From the NCBI RefSeq assembly GCF_000264765.2, contig NZ_CP006664.1:3038001-3102000 (forward strand): 64,000 nucleotides of DNA, given 5' to 3'. Origin of the DNA: Edwardsiella anguillarum ET080813 (GTDB taxonomy: Bacteria > Pseudomonadota > Gammaproteobacteria > Enterobacterales > Enterobacteriaceae). Of the stretch, positions 57,650 through 64,000 are shown piece after piece; within the stretch, counting starts at the first letter, position 1, and every line of letters starts with the position of its first letter. Below the pieces are notes generated by a model. The model saw nothing but the letters and a program-made list of their open reading frames with translations. It ran no database searches and had not been told where the DNA came from. Made by a program: the position numbers and the translations under genes.

Positions 57650-58566
57650 ATCGGCTCATTGGCCAGCCAATCGCGCGGGGTAAGAAAGTCGCGCGTCAGG
57701 CACGCTTCCGGCGAGTCGGGCGGCGGTTGATAGTCATATTCCCAGCGGACCAGCGGCGGCATCGACATCAGAATCGATTCGCTGCGCCCGCCGCTTTGCA
57801 GACCGAATAGGGTACCGCGATCCCACACCAGATTAAACTCCACATAGCGCCCGCGCCGGTAAAGTTGGAACTGCCGCTCCCGCTCGCCCCACGGCAGACC
57901 GCGTCGCCGCTCGGCGATAGGGAGGTAGGCGGGCGCAAAGCCTTCGCCGACGGCGCGGGTAAAAGCGAACGCCTGGTCAAAGTCGGGGGCGTTGAGATCG
58001 TCGAAGAACAGCCCCCCGACGCCGCGCGCCTCCTGACGGTGCGGCAGGTAGAAATAGCGATCGCACCACGCCTTATAGCGCGGGTAGAGCTGTTCGCCGA
58101 AGGGGCGGCACAGATCTCGGGCGCTGCGGTGCCACTGTATGACGTCATCGTGGAAGGGGTAAAATGGCGTCAGATCAAATCCGCCGCCGAACCACCACAG
58201 CGGCGCCGCGCCCGGGCGCTCGGCGATGAAAAAGCGTACGTTGGCGTGGGCCGTGGGAACATAGGGGCTGTGCGGGTGTAGCACCAGGGAGACGCCCATC
58301 GCCTGGAAGGGGCAGCCCGTCAGCTCTGGGCGCTTGGCCGTGGCGGCGGCGGGCAGACTATCGCCATGGATATGGGAGAAGTTAACGCCGGCCTGTTCAA
58401 ACAGCGCCCCCTGGCGCAGCACGCGGGTGCGCCCCGCACCGCCCTGGGGCCGCTGCCAGCGATCCTCGCTGAATGCGGCGCCGCTGTCGGCGGCGGCGAG
58501 CGCCTGACACAGGTTGTCCTGTAGCCGCAGCAGAAAGCGCCGAACCGGTTCACTGTCTGGGATCAT
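57646..58566 (-). CDS. hemF: Oxygen-dependent coproporphyrinogen III oxidase HemF
   Basis: Converts coproporphyrinogen III to protoporphyrinogen IX in heme synthesis, using oxygen. 306 residues (E. coli 299). Family motifs [24 protein letters not shown] and [11 protein letters not shown] are conserved. Start [13 protein letters not shown] has GAGGG upstream. Downstream-coupled yaiI and the facing heme-binding-type lipoprotein make a loosely heme-linked neighbourhood. Confidence 0.97.
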   Translation of the reverse strand: MIPDSEPVRRFLLRLQDNLCQALAAADSGAAFSEDRWQRPQGGAGRTRVLRQGALFEQAGVNFSHIHGDSLPAAATAKRPELTGCPFQAMGVSLVLHPHSPYVPTAHANVRFFIAERPGAAPLWWFGGGFDLTPFYPFHDDVIQWHRSARDLCRPFGEQLYPRYKAWCDRYFYLPHRQEARGVGGLFFDDLNAPDFDQAFAFTRAVGEGFAPAYLPIAERRRGLPWGERERQFQLYRRGRYVEFNLVWDRGTLFGLQSGGRSESILMSMPPLVRWEYDYQPPPDSPEACLTRDFLTPRDWLANEPI

Positions 58567-58654
58567 GGTACCGCCCTCTGTTAAGTCAACGCTGGGCAGT
58601 ATAACCGATGGCGCCCCGCGTCGGCGCGCCGGGGGCATCGGTTGTCCGTCCGCG

Positions 58655-59527
58655 TTATGACGGCCTGCGCCGCTGATGGGCCTCGAAGTCGTGCAGGTAG
58701 TGCACGATGCCGCCGGCGATCGCTTCGGCGATGGTGGTACGGAACGCGGGAGAGGTCAGCAGGCGCTCTTCATCGTGGTTGGTGATGAAGGCGGTCTCGA
58801 CCAGTACGGAGGGAATGGCGGGGGATTTGAGCACGGCAAAGGCCGCCTGCTCCGTATGCTGGCAGTGTAGGCGGTGCACCGGGCGGATCTGGCCCAGCAG
58901 ATGACGCCCCAGGATCAGGCTGTTTTTAATGGTGTCGGTCTGCACCAGATCGAACAGCACCTGCTGCAGGTAGTTGTTGTCCTCCGAGGCATAGCGTCCG
59001 CCGGCCACCTTGTCAGCGTCGTTTTCCCGCTGGGAGAGGTACCTGGCCATGGCGCTGCTGGCGCCGCGGTTAGATAGGGCAAAGACCGAGGCGCCGGAGG
59101 CCTCTGGGCTGGTGAACCCGTCGGCATGAATGGAGACAAACAGATCGGCCTGGTGCTGCGCGGCGATCTCTACCCGTTTATACAGGGGAATAAAATAGTC
59201 ATCTTCACGGGTCAGCTTAACTACCAGATTGCGCTGACGGCGCAGCAGATCGCGCACTCGGTGGGCGATATCTAGCACGACGTGCTTCTCTTTCGATCCC
59301 CGGTGTCCGACGGCGCCGGGATCGATGCCGCCGTGCCCCGGATCGAGCATCACCAGGCGCGGCGCATCCGCCGGCTTACGCCGGGCGCCTGGGTGGTCGG
59401 GCGTCTGCGCCGCCTGGACGGCGGAGGGCAGCAGACCGGCTCCCAGCAGCATGGCTAGCCCGGAGCACAGAAAGCCGCGGCGAGAGGACGGATGGGGAAG
59501 CGGGCGAAAATCGGAAAATTTCTTCAT
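58655..59527 (-). CDS. amiA: N-acetylmuramoyl-L-alanine amidase AmiA
   Basis: Periplasmic zinc amidase that splits septal peptidoglycan, activated by EnvC. 290 residues (E. coli 289). Tat signal [16 protein letters not shown] at 14-29, cleaved near VQA; zinc ligands in DPGHGG, the following glutamate (SKEKHVVLD) and SIHADG; catalytic VETAFITN. The [11 protein letters not shown] start was chosen by the Tat signal; the frame extends upstream to 59650 without homology, and the ribosome-binding site is weak. Confidence 0.95.
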   Translation of the reverse strand: MKKFSDFRPLPHPSSRRGFLCSGLAMLLGAGLLPSAVQAAQTPDHPGARRKPADAPRLVMLDPGHGGIDPGAVGHRGSKEKHVVLDIAHRVRDLLRRQRNLVVKLTREDDYFIPLYKRVEIAAQHQADLFVSIHADGFTSPEASGASVFALSNRGASSAMARYLSQRENDADKVAGGRYASEDNNYLQQVLFDLVQTDTIKNSLILGRHLLGQIRPVHRLHCQHTEQAAFAVLKSPAIPSVLVETAFITNHDEERLLTSPAFRTTIAEAIAGGIVHYLHDFEAHQRRRPS

Positions 59528-59613
59528 GGTGCAATCTATTCCGTCAGACAGTAACGCAAGCAATACGGGGGTCTTTCCCATGGGGCCGCCCGCGCTGACG
59601 CCGCGTCCGCTCA

Positions 59614-59633
59614 TAGGATGTACCCACATCCTA
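59614..59633. repeat. Perfect palindrome upstream of amiA
   Basis: 8-bp arms TAGGATGT/ACATCCTA with loop ACCC, 87 bp upstream of the amiA start. It could be an operator or a leader hairpin. Confidence 0.5.
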
Positions 59634-59901
59634 ACGCGATGAAAATACATGGATCGAGCGGATAACTATGTCTATTTGTTGCCTGAAACGGCGTCGGGGC
59701 GCAGGCGGAGGCGAATAATGGGCGATTTGCCCCCGTCGGTCGCGATATTTCCATTGCGAATCTGGGGATTGCAGCGATAATTAGGGCGCATCTCGTCGCT
59801 GTGCGCTGTGTCGACGCTCACGGCCAGTTACGGGACACGCCCTAGGCTGCGTCCGGTTCTTGCTGCACCGGTATGGTCCGAGGCCGACGCCCGGGCACTA
59901 T

Positions 59902-59907
59902 TATAAT
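59902..59907 (+). promoter_or_regulatory. Probable -10 element of ypeA
   Basis: Perfect TATAAT 17 bp before the ypeA ATG. Transcription from it would leave a leader of about ten bases without a Shine-Dalgarno sequence. Confidence 0.5.
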
Positions 59908-59924
59908 CTATTACGGTCGATATC

Positions 59925-60350
59925 ATGGAAATTCGCGTTTTTAATCAATCCGACTTTGATGAGGTGATTACGCTGTGGGAGCGCTGCGATCTGCTGCACC
60001 CCTGGAACGATCCTGAAACGGATATTGAGCGCAAGATGAATCACGATGCCGATCTGTTTCTGGTCGCGCAGGTGGGCGGCGAGATCGTCGGAACCCTGAT
60101 GGGCGGCTATGACGGCCATCGCGGATCGGCTTACTATCTGTGCGTGCACCCGGACTTTCGCGGTCGCGGCATCGCCAATGCGTTGGCCAGCCGCCTGGAG
60201 AAAAAGCTGCTGGCGCGCGGCTGTCCGCAGGTGCGGATCCTGATCGACGCGGATAACGACGCGGCGATCAGCATGTATGAGAAGCTGGAGTATGAGACGC
60301 AGGATGTGCTGTGTCTGGGTAAGCGCCTGATCATCGATCAGGAGTATTAA
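59925..60350 (+). CDS. ypeA: GNAT-family acetyltransferase YpeA
   Basis: 141 residues, as in E. coli YpeA. GNAT motif A with acetyl-CoA loop ([17 protein letters not shown]) and motif B ([17 protein letters not shown]). Substrate unknown; it is distantly like RimI. The ATG lacks a ribosome-binding site. Conserved neighbourhood amiA-ypeA-yfeY-yfeX. Confidence 0.93.
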   Translation: MEIRVFNQSDFDEVITLWERCDLLHPWNDPETDIERKMNHDADLFLVAQVGGEIVGTLMGGYDGHRGSAYYLCVHPDFRGRGIANALASRLEKKLLARGCPQVRILIDADNDAAISMYEKLEYETQDVLCLGKRLIIDQEY

Positions 60351-60457
60351 CGGCGTCTTTTGCGCATTCCATGCGCCGCCGCCCGTCCGGTGCGGTGGCC
60401 TGCGCTCTGTTTTACCTACGCCGGCGGCGCGCTGCCGCGGCGTTTTCCCGCCATCGC

Positions 60458-60490
60458 GGCAACTTTTTACCGTTTCACCACTCCAATCTC
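60458..60490 (+). promoter_or_regulatory. Possible sigma-E promoter of yfeY
   Basis: GGCAACTT at 60458-60465 resembles the sigma-E -35 (GGAACTT). The -10 around 60482-60488 is poor. E. coli yfeY is a known sigma-E target, which is the main reason for the call. Confidence 0.3.
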
Positions 60491-60538
60491 CAGGTATTCT
60501 GTCATACGGCGATAGCCGTACTCGCAAGGAGTTAACCG

Positions 60539-61120
60539 ATGGGTTTTCGTTTCTGGATCGTCGTGGCGCCGCTGATGCTGAGCGGTTGCTCGACGCTGAG
60601 TTCATTTTCCTGGTCTACGCTGTCGTCCTTTAACTGGTTTTCATCGGGTCTGCATATCGATAATGACGGCGTCGGTGGGGTGTCGGCCAGTACGCCGATG
60701 CAGCAGGAGGCCGTCAGCCAAGGGTTGGACGGGGCGTACACGCTGCGCAGCGGAATGGGGATCGATAACGGGCAGGTAACGCGCTTTTTCCAGGCCATGG
60801 CCCAGGATAAGGTGGCGATGACGATCGCCGGCGACGCGACGGTGAAGCGCATTACGGTGGACAGTGCGGATCTCGCCACCGCCTGGGGCGCGCGGGTTGG
60901 GACGCCCTTTGCCGCGCTGTATGCGCGGGCCTATGACGGCGAGTGTCGGCGGGTGGTGGCGGCGGAAGCGACGGCGGTGGTCTGCCGCGCGCCGCAGAGC
61001 GCGCGGGTCAGCTACCTGTTCAGTGGGCAATGGGGTGGCCCGGCGGGGCTGATGCCGCCGGATGACGTGCTGAAATCATGGACGGTGAGCCAGATTGTCT
61101 GGCAGGCGGATGCGCAGTAA
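60539..61120 (+). CDS. yfeY: RpoE-regulated lipoprotein YfeY
   Basis: 193 residues (E. coli 191). A lipoprotein signal with lipobox LSGC (C17) is followed by the STLSSF/NWF segment and the conserved [23 protein letters not shown] and [15 protein letters not shown] blocks. Envelope stress gene in E. coli; molecular role unknown. Start with AAGGAG upstream. yfeX follows 146 bp later. Confidence 0.92.
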   Translation: MGFRFWIVVAPLMLSGCSTLSSFSWSTLSSFNWFSSGLHIDNDGVGGVSASTPMQQEAVSQGLDGAYTLRSGMGIDNGQVTRFFQAMAQDKVAMTIAGDATVKRITVDSADLATAWGARVGTPFAALYARAYDGECRRVVAAEATAVVCRAPQSARVSYLFSGQWGGPAGLMPPDDVLKSWTVSQIVWQADAQ

Positions 61121-61266
61121 CACGCCCTATTGTTTGTTTTACAGCAAGGGAATGCATGAGGTATGGCGTAAGATATGCATGGTCTGGCGTGGCCGGGCCA
61201 CTGTTGCCCGGTGGCGGCGTAGCAGAAAACACCGATTATTTAGACTGTACAGTAATGGAGAGCTTC

Positions 61267-62166
61267 ATGTCTCAGCCTCAGAGCGGCATTCTGCCGGAGC
61301 ACTGCCGCTTCGGTATTTTTATCGAAGCCATGGCGCAAGGTGATCTGGATGGATTGCGTCAGGGATGTAAAACGTTTATTACCCAGCTGCAGGCGCTGCA
61401 ACAGCGTTATCCTGATGCGCATCTGGGTGCGGTTGTGGCCTTTGGCCATGCGCTGTGGCGTGAAATGACGGCCAATGAGGAGGAGGGGGCGGCGCTGAAA
61501 CCCTTCGAGCCGCTGGGTAAGGGGCTGGCGCCGGCGACGCAGCGCGATCTGCTGATCCATATTCAGTCGCTGCGTCACGACGTTAACTTTTCGCTGGCGC
61601 AGGCGGCGCTGGCCGCCTTTGGCGATGCCATTGAGGTAGAGGAAGAGATCCACGGTTTCCGCTGGGTTGATGAGCGCGATCTGAGCGGCTTTATCGATGG
61701 CACCGAGAACCCGGCCGGCGATGCCCGCCCGGCCGTCGGCGTGATTGCCGACGGTGTAGACGCCGGCGGCAGCTATGTTCTGGTGCAGCGCTGGGAGCAT
61801 AATCTGCGTCAGTGGTCTCGCTTCAGCGTCGATCAGCAGCAGCAGATTATCGGGCGCACCAAGCAGGACAGCGAAGAGCTGGATCCCAGCGAGCGCCCTG
61901 ATACCTCGCACGTGAGCCGCGTCGATCTGAAAGAGAATGGCAAGGGGCTGAAGATCATCCGCCAGAGCCTGCCCTATGGCACCGCCAGTGGGAAGCATGG
62001 CCTGATGTTTATCGCCTACTGCGCACAGCTGCATAATATTGAAAAGCAGCTGCTGAGCATGTTCGGTGAGCTGGACGGTAAACACGATCAGCTGCTGCGT
62101 TTCAGCAAGCCGGTCAGCGGAAGCTATTACTTCGCGCCGTCCGCGACGCGTTTGCTGACGCTGTGA
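61267..62166 (+). CDS. yfeX: Dye-decolourising-type heme peroxidase YfeX
   Basis: 299 residues, as in E. coli. DyP signature FIDGTENP with its catalytic aspartate region and the proximal heme histidine in [10 protein letters not shown]-terminal SGSYYFAPS. Cytosolic; reported activities in E. coli include porphyrinogen oxidation, and a disputed iron release from heme. The ATG has GGAG upstream; the frame extends upstream to 61078 without homology. Confidence 0.95.
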   Translation: MSQPQSGILPEHCRFGIFIEAMAQGDLDGLRQGCKTFITQLQALQQRYPDAHLGAVVAFGHALWREMTANEEEGAALKPFEPLGKGLAPATQRDLLIHIQSLRHDVNFSLAQAALAAFGDAIEVEEEIHGFRWVDERDLSGFIDGTENPAGDARPAVGVIADGVDAGGSYVLVQRWEHNLRQWSRFSVDQQQQIIGRTKQDSEELDPSERPDTSHVSRVDLKENGKGLKIIRQSLPYGTASGKHGLMFIAYCAQLHNIEKQLLSMFGELDGKHDQLLRFSKPVSGSYYFAPSATRLLTL

Positions 62167-62226
62167 TAGCCGCGGGCCGTCGGCCCGCTCTGGCTTTGCG
62201 CAGCGCGTGCACCGTGCGGCGGGGAT

Positions 62227-62255
62227 AAAAAAAAACGGCGCCGTGGGCGCCGTTT
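62227..62255 (-). terminator. Terminator of the pts operon (after crr)
   Basis: On the minus strand a 10-bp stem AAACGGCGCC/GGCGCCGTTT is followed by a run of T residues (A-run at 62227-62235 on the plus strand), 20 bp after the crr stop. Confidence 0.92.
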
Positions 62256-62275
62256 CTGTTTGCTGCTCGGTGCGA

Positions 62276-62785
62276 TTACTTCTTGATGCGGATCACCGGC
62301 GTTTCGCCGACGACAACGTCGCCGGACAGCTTGATCAGCTCTTTGATCTCATCCATGTTGGAGATAACGACCGGCGTCAGGGTAGACTTGGCCTTCTCTT
62401 CCAGCAGCGGCAGATCGAACTCGATGACCACGTCACCCTTCTTCACGCGCTGACCTTCTTCGGCGATGCGCTTGAAGCCTTCGCCTTTCAGTTCAACGGT
62501 ATCGATGCCGAAGTGTACAAACAGCTCTACGCCGCTGTCGGACTCGATAGAGAAAGCATGGTTAGTTTCAAAGATTTTACCGATGGTGCCATCAACCGGC
62601 GCGACCATTTTGTCACCGGTCGGTTTGATTGCGATGCCGTCACCGACGATTTTTTCAGCAAAGACGACGTCAGGCACATCTTCAATATTGACGATCTCAC
62701 CGGACAGGGGCGCAAAAATCTCAATGCTGCCCGTTTCTTTCTTGTCGTCTGAAACCAGCGATTTCAGTTTATCGAACAAACCCAT
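62276..62785 (-). CDS. crr: PTS glucose-specific EIIA component (Crr)
   Basis: 169 residues, as in E. coli. Phosphorylated histidine in [14 protein letters not shown] (H91 counting Met1) and the assisting H76 (FETNHAFSI) are in place. It passes phosphate to glucose and related EIIBC proteins, and regulates adenylate cyclase and inducer exclusion. It is 48 bp downstream of ptsI in the usual ptsHI-crr order. Confidence 0.98.
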   Translation of the reverse strand: MGLFDKLKSLVSDDKKETGSIEIFAPLSGEIVNIEDVPDVVFAEKIVGDGIAIKPTGDKMVAPVDGTIGKIFETNHAFSIESDSGVELFVHFGIDTVELKGEGFKRIAEEGQRVKKGDVVIEFDLPLLEEKAKSTLTPVVISNMDEIKELIKLSGDVVVGETPVIRIKK

Positions 62786-62833
62786 GATCTTCTCCTAAGC
62801 AAGTAATATTGGGCGGCGTTCCAGCTTTCGCCA

Positions 62834-64000
62834 TCAGCAAAGGGTCTTTTCTTCGATAAACGTATTGATCACGCTCATCAAATCGTCAGCCGTCGGCTGA
62901 CGCAGCGCCTCTTCTGCCAATGCCTTCACATCTTCAAAGTTCGCATTGCGAATGATTTTTTTGATGCGCGGAATTGAGATTGAACTCATGCTGAACTCAT
63001 CAAGCCCCATGCCCAACAGAAGCAGTGTAGCACGCTCATCGCCAGCCAGTTCACCGCACATACCGGTCCACTTGCCGTGCGCGTGAGATGCATCGATCAC
63101 CTGTTTAATCAGGGTCAACACTGACGGCGCCATCGGGTTATAGAGATGAGATATCAGCTCATTGCCACGATCTACTGCTAGAGTATACTGGGTTAAGTCA
63201 TTTGTCCCAATACTAAAGAAGTCAACTTCCTTCGCCAGATGATGGGCGACGGTGGCGGCGGCCGGTGTTTCGACCATCACGCCGACTTCGATGGTTTCAT
63301 CGAATACTTTGCCCTCTTCGCGCAGCTGCGCTTTCAGCTGCTCCAGCTCCGCTTTCAGCATGCGCACCTCTTCGACCGAGATGATCATCGGGAACATGAT
63401 ACGCAGCTTGCCGAAGGCCGAGGCGCGCAGGATAGCACGCAGCTGGGCATGCAGGATCTCTTTACGATCCAGGCAGATACGAATTGCACGCCAGCCAAGG
63501 AATGGGTTTTCTTCTTTCGGCAGGTCCATGTAGGGCAGATCCTTGTCCCCGCCGATGTCCATGGTACGGACGATCACCGCCTGCGAGCCCATGGCTTCGG
63601 CAACGGCCTTATACGCCTGGAACTGCTCTTCTTCCGTCGGCAGCGCGTCGCGGTCCATGAACAGGAATTCGGTGCGGTACAGGCCAACGCCCTCTGCGCC
63701 GTTGCGTTCGGCGCCGGCGACGTCACGCACGGTACCGATGTTGGCGCAGACTTCCACCTGATGACCATCCAGCGTGATCGCCGGCAGATCCTTCAGCTTG
63801 GCCAGTTCGTTCTTCTCGTTGATGTACTGCGTCTGGACGGCTTTCAGCGCGTCGATCGTCTCGGCGGTCGGGTTCAGGTAGATCTTGTTGTTGACCGCGT
63901 CCAGAATCAGATAGTCGCCGTTTTTCACCTGCTGAGTCACATCGCTGGTGCCGACGATCGCCGGCAGCTCCAGGGAGCGGGCCATGATGGAGGTGTGGGA
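62834..64000 (-). CDS. ptsI: PTS enzyme I (partial, N-terminus off window)
   Basis: The C-terminal 388 residues of about 575 are present, beginning at SHTSIM, so the phosphorylated histidine (H189 in E. coli) is the second visible residue. The PEP-binding TIM-barrel domain has the [18 protein letters not shown] region, [11 protein letters not shown] and active cysteine in [11 protein letters not shown]. Enzyme I takes phosphate from PEP and passes it to HPr. ptsH should lie upstream, beyond the window. Confidence 0.97.
   Translation of the reverse strand, partial: SHTSIMARSLELPAIVGTSDVTQQVKNGDYLILDAVNNKIYLNPTAETIDALKAVQTQYINEKNELAKLKDLPAITLDGHQVEVCANIGTVRDVAGAERNGAEGVGLYRTEFLFMDRDALPTEEEQFQAYKAVAEAMGSQAVIVRTMDIGGDKDLPYMDLPKEENPFLGWRAIRICLDRKEILHAQLRAILRASAFGKLRIMFPMIISVEEVRMLKAELEQLKAQLREEGKVFDETIEVGVMVETPAAATVAHHLAKEVDFFSIGTNDLTQYTLAVDRGNELISHLYNPMAPSVLTLIKQVIDASHAHGKWTGMCGELAGDERATLLLLGMGLDEFSMSSISIPRIKKIIRNANFEDVKALAEEALRQPTADDLMSVINTFIEEKTLC

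Larger units (their letters stand above)
59528..59924. other. 397-bp divergent region between amiA and ypeA
   Basis: Holds promoters for both genes. It includes a perfect inverted repeat, TAGGATGT/ACATCCTA, with a 4-nt loop at 59614-59633, on the amiA side, and a TATAAT at 59902-59907 close to ypeA. No gene is recognised. Confidence 0.5.

Noticed and set aside
1-64000. tRNA, rRNA, prophage, integrase, transposase or CRISPR elements
   Set aside because: None recognised on either strand, including around the accessory autotransporter gene and the tetritol-type cluster.

Overview
The window is chromosomal DNA of a G+C-rich member of the Enterobacterales. Nearly every protein reads as a close orthologue of an Escherichia coli protein, and long blocks keep the E. 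coli gene order (ppk-ppx, purMN-upp-uraA-hda, bepA-perM-bcp-gcvR-dapA-bamC-purC-tmcA-ypfH-ypfN-dapE-yffB-ypfM-acrD-narQ, nudK, maeB, hemF-amiA-ypeA-yfeY-yfeX, crr-ptsI). The base composition, the nap locus without adjacent ccm genes and the accessory genes fit Edwardsiella or a near relative. That assignment is inference, not proof. I saw no rRNA, tRNA, CRISPR array, prophage or insertion sequence.

Layout. 1-6.9 kb: sbcC (cut by the window edge) and sbcD, divergent from phoB-phoR behind a Pho box. 6.9-10.6 kb: ppx and ppk, convergent with phoR, so phosphate sensing lies beside polyphosphate metabolism; in E. coli these loci are far apart. 10.7-16.8 kb: speG, purMN (PurR box), upp-uraA, a DoxX-type membrane protein and hda. 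16.9-29.9 kb: an ArsC-like reductase, bepA, perM, bcp, gcvR, dapA-bamC, purC, tmcA, ypfH, then a leftward run yffB-dapE-M15 peptidase-ypfN joined by 4-bp start/stop overlaps. 30.2-33.4 kb: an accessory gene for a predicted autotransporter whose passenger is an endonuclease/exonuclease/phosphatase (EEP) domain, placed between yffB and the tiny gene ypfM. 33.6-46.2 kb: acrD, a small winged-helix protein, narP-narQ, and the complete periplasmic nitrate reductase operon napFDAGHBC. 46.2-53.0 kb: an accessory catabolic island (RpiB-type isomerase, EltD-like polyol dehydrogenase, polyol MFS permease, SDR dehydrogenase, DhaK and DhaL kinase subunits, SorC-type regulator) that best fits tetritol or erythrulose use. 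53.2-64 kb: nudK, maeB, a ChaN-like lipoprotein, yaiI, hemF, amiA, ypeA, yfeY, yfeX, crr and most of ptsI.

How they work together. The NarQ-NarP pair sits directly upstream of, and divergent from, the nitrate reductase operon it most likely controls. The catabolic island forms a plausible closed pathway: polyol uptake, oxidation by one of two dehydrogenases to a ketotetrose, phosphorylation by DhaK/DhaL, isomerisation towards erythrose-4-phosphate, all under one SorC-type regulator with palindromic operators in the divergent promoter. The two items least explained by common Enterobacterales knowledge are the EEP-passenger autotransporter and the RpiB-like isomerase that lacks the ring-opening histidine.
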